Shown here: piece by piece, positions 1 through 5,782 of the stretch
Position numbering within the stretch: the first letter of the stretch is position 1
How the letters are laid out: every line of letters begins with the position of its first letter
Source of the DNA: an uncultured Nitrososphaera sp.
Lineage (GTDB): Archaea > Thermoproteota > Nitrososphaeria > Nitrososphaerales > Nitrososphaeraceae
Direction: 5' to 3'
DNA: 6,547 nt
NCBI GenBank assembly: GCA_946480575.1
Contig: CAMLKF010000080.1
Coordinates: forward strand, 1-6,547
The notes under the pieces: generated by a model
What the model was told of the DNA's origin: nothing
The model's input: the letters and a program-made list of their open reading frames with translations, nothing else
The model's database searches: none
Position numbers and translations under genes: made by a program

Positions 1-901
1 AAGAAGCTCCAGATTCTGAGATGCCTGCAGTGTTCATTCCTATTACCTCACCTTTCAGATTTAGCAGTGGGCCGCCAGAGTTTCCTGGATTGATTGCTGT
101 GTCTGTTTGTATTATGTTGGGAATGGAAAAAACTTGTTGTTCGTCAATAATTGTGTCATTATTATTAGTGTCATTATTGTCTGGAGGAGCAGCTAACGAC
201 GGTATGAGCCTGCCAAGGCCACTTACGACGCCCGTGGTCATGGATCCCGTAAGGCCAAAGGGATTTCCAATAGCTGCCACCTCCTCGCCTACGGCAAGGT
301 TGGATGAATTGCCGAGAGGCAAGGGAACAAGTTTTTCTGCAGAGACATTTTGCAATTCTAATACCGCAGTGTCGGCAAATACATCCGAACCAATCACTTT
401 AGCTGTATAAACTGAACCATCAGAAAATGCCACTGAAACATTTTGTGCATTGGCAATAACATGGTCATTTGTTGCAACATGACCTTCTCTATCAATAACA
501 AATCCTGAACCAATAGCAGTTCTTGGCTGCGGAGGCTGTGAGTCATCATCATTATCATCATCTCCATCGGGAGGGAGCATGGGCAAGGAATAATTCAGGA
601 CTCCAGAAGCAGTGATCTGCACTACAGAACTGTTGACTCTCGCAAATAGATCTCTAAATGTAAGTTCTTCGCCGGAGATGGTAGAAGACGTATTTGCGTT
701 TGTTATAAGCGTGGTAGTAGTGGAAGAATTATTATTCTCAGCTGCCTGACCACCGCCAATGGTATCACTCTGTGCCAATGCCTGCAAAGGCATGAGACTT
801 GTAATAATAATTATCATCATCAGTAGCAGCGCCAAGACCGTAACGCCGGTCAGTGAAATAATGCTACTGCTTGTAGTGATTGTGGTGTTGTTATGAATCA
901 T
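1..901 (-). CDS. Secreted HtrA/DegP-like trypsin-family serine protease, 5' part
   Basis: This is the first 300 codons of a minus-strand gene whose 3' end lies beyond position 1. Residues 1-43 look like a signal peptide or anchor: a polar Thr/Ser start, a hydrophobic core at about 14-36 and an ALA-Q cleavage-like site at 43/44. A Ser/Thr/Asn-rich linker follows, then the protease domain. The catalytic triad of the S1C family is visible: His147 in ATNDHVI, Asp177 in FADTAVL and Ser275 in NPGNSGGP. Other family signatures are GSGFVID (131-137) and AAIGNPFGL (209-217). Odd features are an Asp-rich insert (113-120) and an Asn/Asp repeat loop (241-250) between the beta-barrel strands, plus many N-x-S/T sequons, which fit an extracellular glycoprotein. 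An in-frame stop at 934-932 lies just upstream of the ATG at 901, which supports this start. Any PDZ domain would be outside the window. Its role is probably degradation or quality control of proteins outside the membrane; substrates are unknown. Confidence 0.9.
   Translation of the reverse strand, partial: MIHNNTTITTSSSIISLTGVTVLALLLMMIIIITSLMPLQALAQSDTIGGGQAAENNNSSTTTTLITNANTSSTISGEELTFRDLFARVNSSVVQITASGVLNYSLPMLPPDGDDDNDDDSQPPQPRTAIGSGFVIDREGHVATNDHVIANAQNVSVAFSDGSVYTAKVIGSDVFADTAVLELQNVSAEKLVPLPLGNSSNLAVGEEVAAIGNPFGLTGSMTTGVVSGLGRLIPSLAAPPDNNDTNNNDTIIDEQQVFSIPNIIQTDTAINPGNSGGPLLNLKGEVIGMNTAGISESGAS
153..178 (-). repeat. 15-bp in-frame tandem repeat in the protease gene
   Basis: GTGTCATTATT occurs at 153-163 and again at 168-178 on the plus strand, a period of 15 bases. 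On the coding (minus) strand it encodes the pentapeptide-like repeat DNNDT/NNNDT in a surface loop of the protease. It is in frame, so it lengthens the loop without disrupting the gene. Confidence 0.7.
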
Positions 902-916
902 CCTATGTTACTGATG

Positions 917-930
917 TTATATACGATAAA
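917..930 (-). promoter_or_regulatory. Candidate TATA element of the protease gene
   Basis: Read on the minus strand this is TTTATCGTATATAA, centred about 22-26 nt before the ATG at 901. That distance fits an archaeal TATA box driving a leaderless or nearly leaderless mRNA. No Shine-Dalgarno sequence precedes the ATG. The assignment rests only on position and A/T pattern. Confidence 0.4.
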
Positions 931-1314
931 CTTAATAGTTGCAGTGAAAATTGCGCATCTAATAATCTACAATACTGCTAATACTCTTTCTTCCGCGAAT
1001 ACCAATTTGGTCAGACTTAGTTCTAGAAAGAGCGCCAATAAACAATGCAGGGATATACATTGACTACATGATGTGCGCAAATAAGAGCTGTTACTGGCAG
1101 AGAAAATGTTATAACTTTAAAGCTCGAAATACTGAACTCACCGGTATGACAACGCCAAACCTCACTTAACCCCCATTTCTACAAAAGTAAAAATTGTCGT
1201 AGAATTAGTAGTAAGCAGATGAGGTCTCTGCGGAATAATAGAAGCACAATGCTCTCTCTTCTCGGCATAGATCGAAGCGAGATATAGTTCTTTTAGAATC
1301 GATAAATCGCTCAT

Positions 1315-1331
1315 AATAAATATTCAATATT
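1315..1331 (+). promoter_or_regulatory. Candidate promoter/operator of ribE
   Basis: A TATA-like run AATAAATA (1315-1322) lies about 26-33 nt before the ATG at 1348, as expected for a short-leader archaeal promoter. It overlaps a perfect 13-bp palindrome, AATATT-C-AATATT (1319-1331). An operator overlapping the TATA box would block transcription factor binding, so this is a candidate regulator site. The A/T richness makes chance occurrence possible, and no regulator is encoded nearby. Confidence 0.3.
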
Positions 1332-1347
1332 CTTTTACAAAACATGC

Positions 1348-1950
1348 ATGTTCACTGGCATAGTGGAGGGCATGGCAAAGGTCAAGTCAGTCTCAAGAAG
1401 CAAAAAGGGAGCCGACATTGCCGTGAGCGTCAAGCTTGGCAGCAAGCTAGCAAAGGGCCTCAGGGTGGGCGACAGCGTGTGCGTCAGCGGCGCATGCCTC
1501 ACTGTGGCAAGGCTGTCAAAGAAAGGTGAGGCCGAGTTTGAGATGATCGCTGAGACTATCAGGCGGACAAACCTCAGCGCGGTCAAGCCAGGCGACATGG
1601 TCAACATCGAGAGGTCATTAAAAGTCGGCGACAGGCTCGAGGGACATTTTGTGCTGGGTCACGTGGATGGTACAGGGGTCATCAAGGACATTATCACGCT
1701 GCCGTCTGAGACAAAGCTGTGGATCAGGCTGGACGACGCGCTCTTGAAATCGGTGGTGCCAAAGGGCTCTATAGCAGTGGACGGCGTCAGCCTCACCTTG
1801 GTGGATGTCAAGAACGACCGCGTGTCTGTGTCGCTTATCCCCCATACCCTCAGCGTAACTACGTTGGGCCATAGGTCAAAAGGTGACAGAGTAAACATCG
1901 AAACTGACATCCTTGGCAAATACATCTTAAGCAACTTACCACCAAATTAG
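1348..1950 (+). CDS. ribE: Riboflavin synthase, bacterial-type two-barrel alpha subunit
   Basis: Catalyses the dismutation of two 6,7-dimethyl-8-ribityllumazine molecules to riboflavin and 5-amino-6-ribitylaminouracil, the last step of the pathway, in the cytoplasm. The 200-residue length is normal for the family. Two lumazine-binding barrels are visible. The first begins with the hallmark MFTGIVEG and carries GDSVCVSGACLTV (41-53). The inter-barrel signature GHFVLGHVDG is at 99-108. The second barrel has AVDGVSLTL (143-151) and LIPHTLSVTTLG (163-174), ending in NIETDILGKYI (183-193). The start at 1348 gives the invariant MFTG N-terminus; the ATG at 1344 is out of frame. No Shine-Dalgarno sequence is seen, which suits a leaderless message. 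This is the bacterial/eukaryotic enzyme class, not the lumazine-synthase-like RibC that methanogens use. It heads the riboflavin cluster, 59 nt before ribB. Confidence 0.96.
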   Translation: MFTGIVEGMAKVKSVSRSKKGADIAVSVKLGSKLAKGLRVGDSVCVSGACLTVARLSKKGEAEFEMIAETIRRTNLSAVKPGDMVNIERSLKVGDRLEGHFVLGHVDGTGVIKDIITLPSETKLWIRLDDALLKSVVPKGSIAVDGVSLTLVDVKNDRVSVSLIPHTLSVTTLGHRSKGDRVNIETDILGKYILSNLPPN

Positions 1951-1963
1951 TAACAACCAGAAT

Positions 1964-1983
1964 GTTAGTAATCTTTTAATAAC
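1964..1983 (+). promoter_or_regulatory. Candidate internal promoter with inverted repeat before ribB
   Basis: The ribE-ribB gap contains TTTTAATAA (1974-1982), about 28-36 nt before the ATG at 2010, a good archaeal TATA position. It lies inside an imperfect inverted repeat: GTTAGTAA (1964-1971), a 4-nt spacer, then TTAATAAC (1976-1983), matching at 7 of 8 arm positions. The sequence TTAGTAA also occurs once more just upstream, at 1947-1953, over the ribE stop codon. This could give ribB and the genes after it their own start, possibly repressor-controlled. The evidence is pattern only. Confidence 0.4.
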
Positions 1984-2009
1984 AACAGTTAGAGAAGCTA
2001 GCTGTATTG

Positions 2010-2687
2010 ATGCTCAGCGAAGCAATAGCTGCCCTCAAGGCCGGCAGGTTCGTGCTTGTCTACGACGGCAAGGGAAGGGAAAATGAGATCGACATGGTAA
2101 TCGCGGCAGAATGCATAAAGCCTCATCATATTGCGACGATGAGGAAGGATGCCGGTGGGCTCGTCTGCCTTGCCGTAGCCAACGAGATAACTTCAAAGCT
2201 GGGGCTCGTTTACATGCACGATATGATAGCAGGCATGGGCAAGGTAAACCCAGTATTTTCAAAATTAACAGAAGGCAAAGCCGCATATGGCGACAAGCCT
2301 TCATTCTCCATATCAGTCAACCACCGAGACACGTACACCGGCATCACCGATAATGACCGGGCGCTGACGGTATTAAAGATGGCAGAGGTCTGCAAGAATA
2401 TTGACGCAGGCGGCATGGATGATTTTGCCAAGAATTTCAGGGCGCCAGGTCATGTGCCGATACTGATAGCTTCAAAGCGCCTGCTGCACGACCGCATGGG
2501 TCACACAGAATTGTGCGTGTACCTCGCCAAGCTTGCAGGACTGACACCGGCAGTTGTCATATGCGAAATGATGGACTCTACAACGCACAGGGCGCTCACT
2601 ATCGAAGCCGTCAGAGAATATGCCGGCAAATCTGGCATCTCGCTGGTTGATGCAAGCGAGCTCAAAGCTCACGCCAAGGTGGCATAG
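2010..2687 (+). CDS. ribB: 3,4-dihydroxy-2-butanone 4-phosphate synthase
   Basis: Converts ribulose 5-phosphate to 3,4-dihydroxy-2-butanone 4-phosphate plus formate, supplying the four-carbon unit used by the next gene's product. The 225 residues form a single DHBP synthase domain with no fused GTP cyclohydrolase II, as in archaea. Seen motifs are the substrate/metal loop YDGKGRENEIDMV (18-30), RKDAGGLVC (45-53), the archaeal-style TGITDNDRALT (110-120), PGHV with His148 and GHTE with His165, and a C-terminal CEMM (185-188). The overall pattern is close to the Methanocaldococcus enzyme. The loop is unusual: where that enzyme has acidic residues between the first Asp and the Arg, this protein has Gly-Lys-Gly. 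I chose ATG 2010 over the in-frame TTG 2007 just before it; the difference is one residue. No clear ribosome binding site precedes it, consistent with a short leader from the TATA at 1974. Confidence 0.95.
   Translation: MLSEAIAALKAGRFVLVYDGKGRENEIDMVIAAECIKPHHIATMRKDAGGLVCLAVANEITSKLGLVYMHDMIAGMGKVNPVFSKLTEGKAAYGDKPSFSISVNHRDTYTGITDNDRALTVLKMAEVCKNIDAGGMDDFAKNFRAPGHVPILIASKRLLHDRMGHTELCVYLAKLAGLTPAVVICEMMDSTTHRALTIEAVREYAGKSGISLVDASELKAHAKVA
2677..2681 (+). promoter_or_regulatory. Possible ribosome binding site for ribH
   Basis: AGGTG inside the last codons of ribB can pair with the CACCU of an archaeal 16S 3' end. It sits 13 nt before the TTG at 2695, a little far but compatible with that codon being the start. 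Translational coupling to the ribB stop is an alternative. Confidence 0.35.
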
Positions 2688-2694
2688 CCAGCAA

Positions 2695-3150
2695 TTGATA
2701 CAGATCGCAATAGTAGTTTCCGAGTTTAATAGCGAGATTACATTTCGGATGCTCGAGCAGGCAAGAGACCACGCCGCCAGGGTGAAAGCCAAGGTCAGCT
2801 ATGTGCTGTACGTGCCGGGCGCGTTTGACATGCCACTTGCAGTTGAAAAGTTGCTAAAAAAGAAAAATGTTAACGCGGTGGTCACGCTTGGCGCCGTGAT
2901 AAAGGGGGACACGCGCCACGATGACATAGTAGCTGAAAACGCGGCGCGGCTAATAGCCGATCTGTCGTTGAAGTATGGCAAGCCAGTGGCCCTTGGGATA
3001 ACAGGACCGGGCATGACAATAGACCAGGCAAAAGAACGGACCGAGCTTGTGCCTGTAAGGGCAGTTAACGCAGCAGCCAGCATGGTAGCAAGATTGAGAA
3101 AGTTGAAAAAGGCAATTGTCGGTGGGGAAACAGTGGTAATAAATAAATGA
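2695..3150 (+). CDS. ribH: 6,7-dimethyl-8-ribityllumazine synthase
   Basis: Condenses 5-amino-6-ribitylaminouracil with the RibB product to give lumazine, the substrate of riboflavin synthase; family members form pentamers or 60-mer capsids. Visible motifs are the N-terminal strand IAIVVSEFN (4-12), PGAFDMPLAV (41-50), the active-site segment GDTRHDDIV (71-79) with the conserved His75, and the archaeal form GITGPGMT (101-108). The start needs care. An ATG-initiated frame would open at 2620 inside ribB and add 25 residues that look like out-of-phase ribB sequence. The TTG at 2695, 7 nt after the ribB stop, gives 151 residues beginning right at the first conserved strand, like other archaeal RibH proteins. 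The gene end overlaps the next start by 4 nt (ATGA). The sequence is typical archaeal RibH, unlike the bacterial-type riboflavin synthase upstream. Confidence 0.94.
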   Translation: MIQIAIVVSEFNSEITFRMLEQARDHAARVKAKVSYVLYVPGAFDMPLAVEKLLKKKNVNAVVTLGAVIKGDTRHDDIVAENAARLIADLSLKYGKPVALGITGPGMTIDQAKERTELVPVRAVNAAASMVARLRKLKKAIVGGETVVINK

Positions 3151-3899
3151 TAATACAGCTGACAATAATTAGGATAGAGGGCTACGGTCCTTGGACGCTT
3201 ACACTTGGAACTGACAGGGAGGCGCAGCTCCAGATGCTGCAGGCAAAGATATATCATGACGTCCAGAGACTATTTTCGGAAAAGAACTGCATCGTCTTCT
3301 TCAACAGGTTCGACGAGTATTTCGCGATAACAAATGGCCTTGACTCAGCCGACCACAAGGAGATACAGCAGGAGCTGGCAAGGGCGTACAAAGAGTTGAA
3401 GATATCGATGGCAGTTGGCATTGGCAGGACGGCGCTTGAGGCAAACCTGAACGCCTACAAGGCAAGAAAAGAGGAAAGGGTGCTTGACGGCGAAGCCAGA
3501 ATTTTCGGCGGCACCAGCAACGCGGACATCGCGCAGATAATGCATATTGACATCGATAGTTCCGCGAAGGTGGGGGACTACCTGTCGCCCTATGAAGTGA
3601 CGGCGCTTATGACGAAGATATACAGCAGGCTTGCTGAGGAGTTCCTCAAGCACGACTCGCTAACGTTCTTCCTTGGAGGCGACAACTTTATGGTGATTTC
3701 AAACGGCATGACAAAAGAACAGGCAGACGCGGTGATAAAGAAGGTAACGGCAGGAATTGACATCAAGCTCAATTGCGGGATAGGCATAGGCAGGAATGGC
3801 AGGAGGGCGGCCGAAGGCGCTACCAAAGCACTTGATACTATTAGGGACCTGCGCAAACAGGGCAAAATCCAACCAATATACGAGACACGATGTCTCTAG
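3147..3899 (+). CDS. GTP cyclohydrolase III
   Basis: Hydrolyses GTP to 2-amino-5-formylamino-6-ribosylamino-4(3H)-pyrimidinone 5'-phosphate without removing the formyl group, the archaeal entry step to riboflavin and the F420 chromophore. The 250 residues are close to the roughly 270 of the Methanocaldococcus enzyme (sometimes called ArfA). The hallmark YGPWTLT is near the N-terminus (13-19). The protein is an internal duplication of a nucleotidyl-cyclase/palm-like unit: FFNRFDEYFAITNG (51-64) matches FFLGGDNFMVISNG (174-187), and AVGIGR (89-94) with its following helix matches GIGIGR (211-216). The second copy carries the acidic HIDID (133-137), whereas the first has IRIEG at the matching place. 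The ATG overlaps the ribH stop (ATGA), implying coupled translation, and the 3' end overlaps the amidohydrolase start by 10 nt. Because this enzyme leaves the formyl group on, a deformylase is required afterwards. Confidence 0.93.
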   Translation: MIIQLTIIRIEGYGPWTLTLGTDREAQLQMLQAKIYHDVQRLFSEKNCIVFFNRFDEYFAITNGLDSADHKEIQQELARAYKELKISMAVGIGRTALEANLNAYKARKEERVLDGEARIFGGTSNADIAQIMHIDIDSSAKVGDYLSPYEVTALMTKIYSRLAEEFLKHDSLTFFLGGDNFMVISNGMTKEQADAVIKKVTAGIDIKLNCGIGIGRNGRRAAEGATKALDTIRDLRKQGKIQPIYETRCL

Positions 3900-5098
3900 C
3901 CATAACTGACGCCAGCCTGCTTTTGGGTAGAGAGCTCGATTACGTCGAGCGTGGCTACATCGAAATTGAAAACGGCAGGATCAAGAGCGCAGCAGCTGGC
4001 AGCTATGAAGGTACCGGCAAAAAGCTAGATGCAAAAGGGTTCTTGGTAATTCCCGGTTTTATCAATGCGCACACGCACATCGCAGACTCTATAGGAAAAG
4101 ACATTGCTGCCGGCCACAGGCTTGACGCAAGGGTGCACCCGGTATTTGGGGCGAAAAAGAAAATTCTGGAAAGGAGCAGCCCCGATTACCTCAAGGCGTT
4201 CATCAAAAATTCTGCGGTGTCCATGATGAAAAAAGGCACGGTGGCCTTTGCGGATTTTCGCGAGGGCGGGCCGGCAGGTCTCAGGCTGCTGAGGGAAGCA
4301 CTTGCTGATTTGCCGATAAAATACGTGGCGCTTGGCAGGACCAATTATTATTACAGTAATAGCCCTAAAGAAGACGATGATGGCAAGCTGCCGGCTGAAG
4401 CGCTACAGGAGGCCAAAGAGGTGCTAGAGCTTGCAGACGGGCTTGGAATCAGCGGCGCCAATGAAAACACTGACGCGGCCCTTGAGCAATACAGGCAGCT
4501 TGCTGCTACGAGAAAATTGCTGGCGATACATGCCGCCGAGTCAAAAGAGACAGTCGAGTTTTCCAAAGCACGCTCTGGCAAAAGTGAAGTGGACAGGATA
4601 ATGGAGCACATGAAGCCTGATTTCGTAGTGCACATGACAAACGCGACAGACAGCGAAATATCCCTTATCGCAAAAAGTGGAACAGGCATTGTAGTCTGTC
4701 CGAGGGCAAACGGCGTGCTTGGCGCAGGCATTCCACGCGTTGCCCAGATGCTCCGGCAGGGCTGCCTTGTGGCTGCAGGCACTGACAATGTGATGCTGAA
4801 CTCGCCTGACATTCTGAGGGAGCTAGACTATGTCTGGAAAGTGTCAAGAGCAGCCGAGGGCAGAATGATCGAAGCGCGGGAGCTGCTGAAAATGGCAACT
4901 ATCAATGCCGCGACGATTTTGCGGCTAAACTCTGGCTGCATAGAACAGGGGCGCGCAGCAGACTTGATATTTGTGGACAAAAGGCACGCCGATCTTTATC
5001 CGATGCATGACCCATACGCTGCTGTAGTTCACAGGCTGAGCCAGAGTTCGATAAAGGCAATCATGATCGACGGGCGCATCGTGGAGGCGATAAATTGA
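3890..5098 (+). CDS. COG0402-type metal-dependent amidohydrolase/deaminase, candidate riboflavin-pathway enzyme
   Basis: A 402-residue amidohydrolase-superfamily protein (TIM barrel flanked by a small beta domain) of the cytosine/guanine/S-adenosylhomocysteine deaminase group. The metal and catalytic residues can be read off: HTH at 61-63 (PGFINAHTH), His214 with Glu217 in HAAE, His248 in VVHMT and Asp299 in GTDN. HxxE is the proton-shuttling signature typical of nucleobase deaminases in this superfamily. The C-terminal domain has the usual ATINAATIL (336-344) and GCIEQGRAADLIFVD (349-363). The start at 3890 lies 10 nt inside the cyclohydrolase III gene, and the stop overlaps the reductase start by 4 nt, so it is translationally embedded in the riboflavin operon between steps 1 and 3. 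The bacterial pathway deaminates with a RibD zinc domain, which is missing here, and the archaeal deformylase ArfB is a different fold (creatininase). I infer that this enzyme is the pathway deaminase or, less likely, the deformylase. An unrelated purine or SAH-type deaminase cannot be excluded. The fold and family are secure; the substrate is not. Confidence 0.88.
   Translation: MSLAITDASLLLGRELDYVERGYIEIENGRIKSAAAGSYEGTGKKLDAKGFLVIPGFINAHTHIADSIGKDIAAGHRLDARVHPVFGAKKKILERSSPDYLKAFIKNSAVSMMKKGTVAFADFREGGPAGLRLLREALADLPIKYVALGRTNYYYSNSPKEDDDGKLPAEALQEAKEVLELADGLGISGANENTDAALEQYRQLAATRKLLAIHAAESKETVEFSKARSGKSEVDRIMEHMKPDFVVHMTNATDSEISLIAKSGTGIVVCPRANGVLGAGIPRVAQMLRQGCLVAAGTDNVMLNSPDILRELDYVWKVSRAAEGRMIEARELLKMATINAATILRLNSGCIEQGRAADLIFVDKRHADLYPMHDPYAAVVHRLSQSSIKAIMIDGRIVEAIN
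5083..5087 (+). promoter_or_regulatory. Strong Shine-Dalgarno site deciding the arfC TTG start
   Basis: GGAGG lies inside the last codons of the amidohydrolase gene and ends 7 nt before the TTG at 5095. This is the best ribosome binding site in the window. It explains how a non-ATG start overlapping the previous stop (TTGA) can be used. Confidence 0.7.
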
Positions 5099-5769
5099 AG
5101 GTAATAATCAATGGCGCAATGACAGTCGACGGCAAGATAGCTACTGCCAGCGGCGACTCAAAGATATCTTCAAAAGAGGATCTCATGCGCGTCCACAAGC
5201 TGCGGGCCTCTGTCAATGCAGTGGTAGTGGGCATCTCGACAATTCTGGCAGACGACCCCCGGCTCACTGTAAGGCTGGTGAAAGGGAGGAACCCTGCCAG
5301 AGTGATAGTGGACAGCAAGGGCAGAGTCCCGCTTGATTCGCAGGTGCTGAGCACAGCATCCAGGGTCAGGACAATAGTGGCAGTGACGGATCAGGCGCAA
5401 GAAGAAAAGGTACGCAGGATAAAGGAGGCAGGCGCACAAGTGCTCATTGTAAGAGAAGGAAAAAAAGGCCAGAGCGCTGCCGTGCCGCACGGCGTCAACC
5501 TTAAAGTGCTGTTCTCTGCTTTGGAGAGGATGGGGCTGAAGAAAATACTTGTCGAAGGTGGGGGCGAGCTCAACTGGTCGCTCCTGCGTCTTGGGCTGGT
5601 GGACGAGTTAATAGTGACCATGGCGCCGAAAATAGCTGGCGGTAGGCTGGCTACTACGCTTGTCGAGGGCGATGGCTTTGACGAAATTGCGCAGGGGATA
5701 CGGCTGCAACTAAAGCAGGTGGAGAGAAAGAAGACGGGTGAGCTCGTGCTCTGCTACAGGCCGCTGTAA
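5095..5769 (+). CDS. arfC: 2,5-diamino-6-ribosylamino-4(3H)-pyrimidinone 5'-phosphate reductase
   Basis: Uses NADPH (or NADH) to reduce the ribosyl side chain of the diaminopyrimidine to ribityl, an early riboflavin/F420 step. The 224 residues correspond to the RibD_C reductase domain alone: AMTVDGKIA (8-16), an Arg-rich helix and VGISTILADDPRLT (45-58), NPARVIVD (66-73), and the nucleotide-binding VEGGGELNWSL (153-163) followed by VDELIVTMAPKIAGG (169-183). There is no N-terminal zinc deaminase domain as in bacterial RibD. In the archaeal and fungal order reduction comes before deamination, so a separate deaminase is needed, and the gene just upstream is a candidate. The TTG start overlaps the upstream stop by 4 nt and has a well-placed GGAGG. 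The first residues KVIINGAMT align with the start of the family, so no longer N-terminus is expected. It is the last gene of the cluster; 53 nt separate it from the next gene. Confidence 0.93.
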   Translation: MKVIINGAMTVDGKIATASGDSKISSKEDLMRVHKLRASVNAVVVGISTILADDPRLTVRLVKGRNPARVIVDSKGRVPLDSQVLSTASRVRTIVAVTDQAQEEKVRRIKEAGAQVLIVREGKKGQSAAVPHGVNLKVLFSALERMGLKKILVEGGGELNWSLLRLGLVDELIVTMAPKIAGGRLATTLVEGDGFDEIAQGIRLQLKQVERKKTGELVLCYRPL

Positions 5770-5782
5770 ACTTCCACAGCAC

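Larger units (their letters stand above)
902..1347. other. Divergent intergenic region, no convincing gene
   Basis: These 446 bases separate the start of the minus-strand protease from the start of the plus-strand riboflavin cluster, so both promoters lie here. The composition is clearly more A/T-rich than the riboflavin genes. I see no tRNA, no T-loop consensus and no FMN-riboswitch core. A short hairpin (GCAGA at 1215-1219 pairing with TCTGC at 1227-1231) and a 33-codon open frame at 1068-1169 are present, but neither is persuasive on sequence alone. Confidence 0.6.

Noticed and set aside
21..410. 129-residue plus-strand open frame
   Set aside because: It is the antisense shadow of the protease. 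The minus strand reads the full catalytic triad and family motifs over the same bases.
1066..1136. C/D-box guide RNA (ATGATGT ... CTGA)
   Set aside because: Box C is imperfect, the C'/D' boxes are missing and the terminal stem is absent.
1215..1231. Hairpin GCAGA-7 nt-TCTGC as a terminator
   Set aside because: The stem is only 5 bp, no T-run follows, and no gene ends here on either strand.
902..1347. FMN riboswitch upstream of the riboflavin cluster
   Set aside because: The conserved RFN core segments are not present, the region is A/T-rich with only short hairpins, and the apparent promoter lies within about 30 nt of the start codon, leaving no leader to hold one.
1344..1529. Overlapping frame starting at ATG 1344
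   Set aside because: It reads through ribE out of phase, producing a His/Gly/Arg/Gln-rich peptide without family features; the ATG at 1348 gives the invariant MFTGIV start.
1335..1607. Minus-strand open frames across ribE and the other riboflavin genes
   Set aside because: All lie opposite genes with clear family motifs; their translations are low-complexity Ser/Leu-rich or Arg/His-rich shadows with no recognisable domain.
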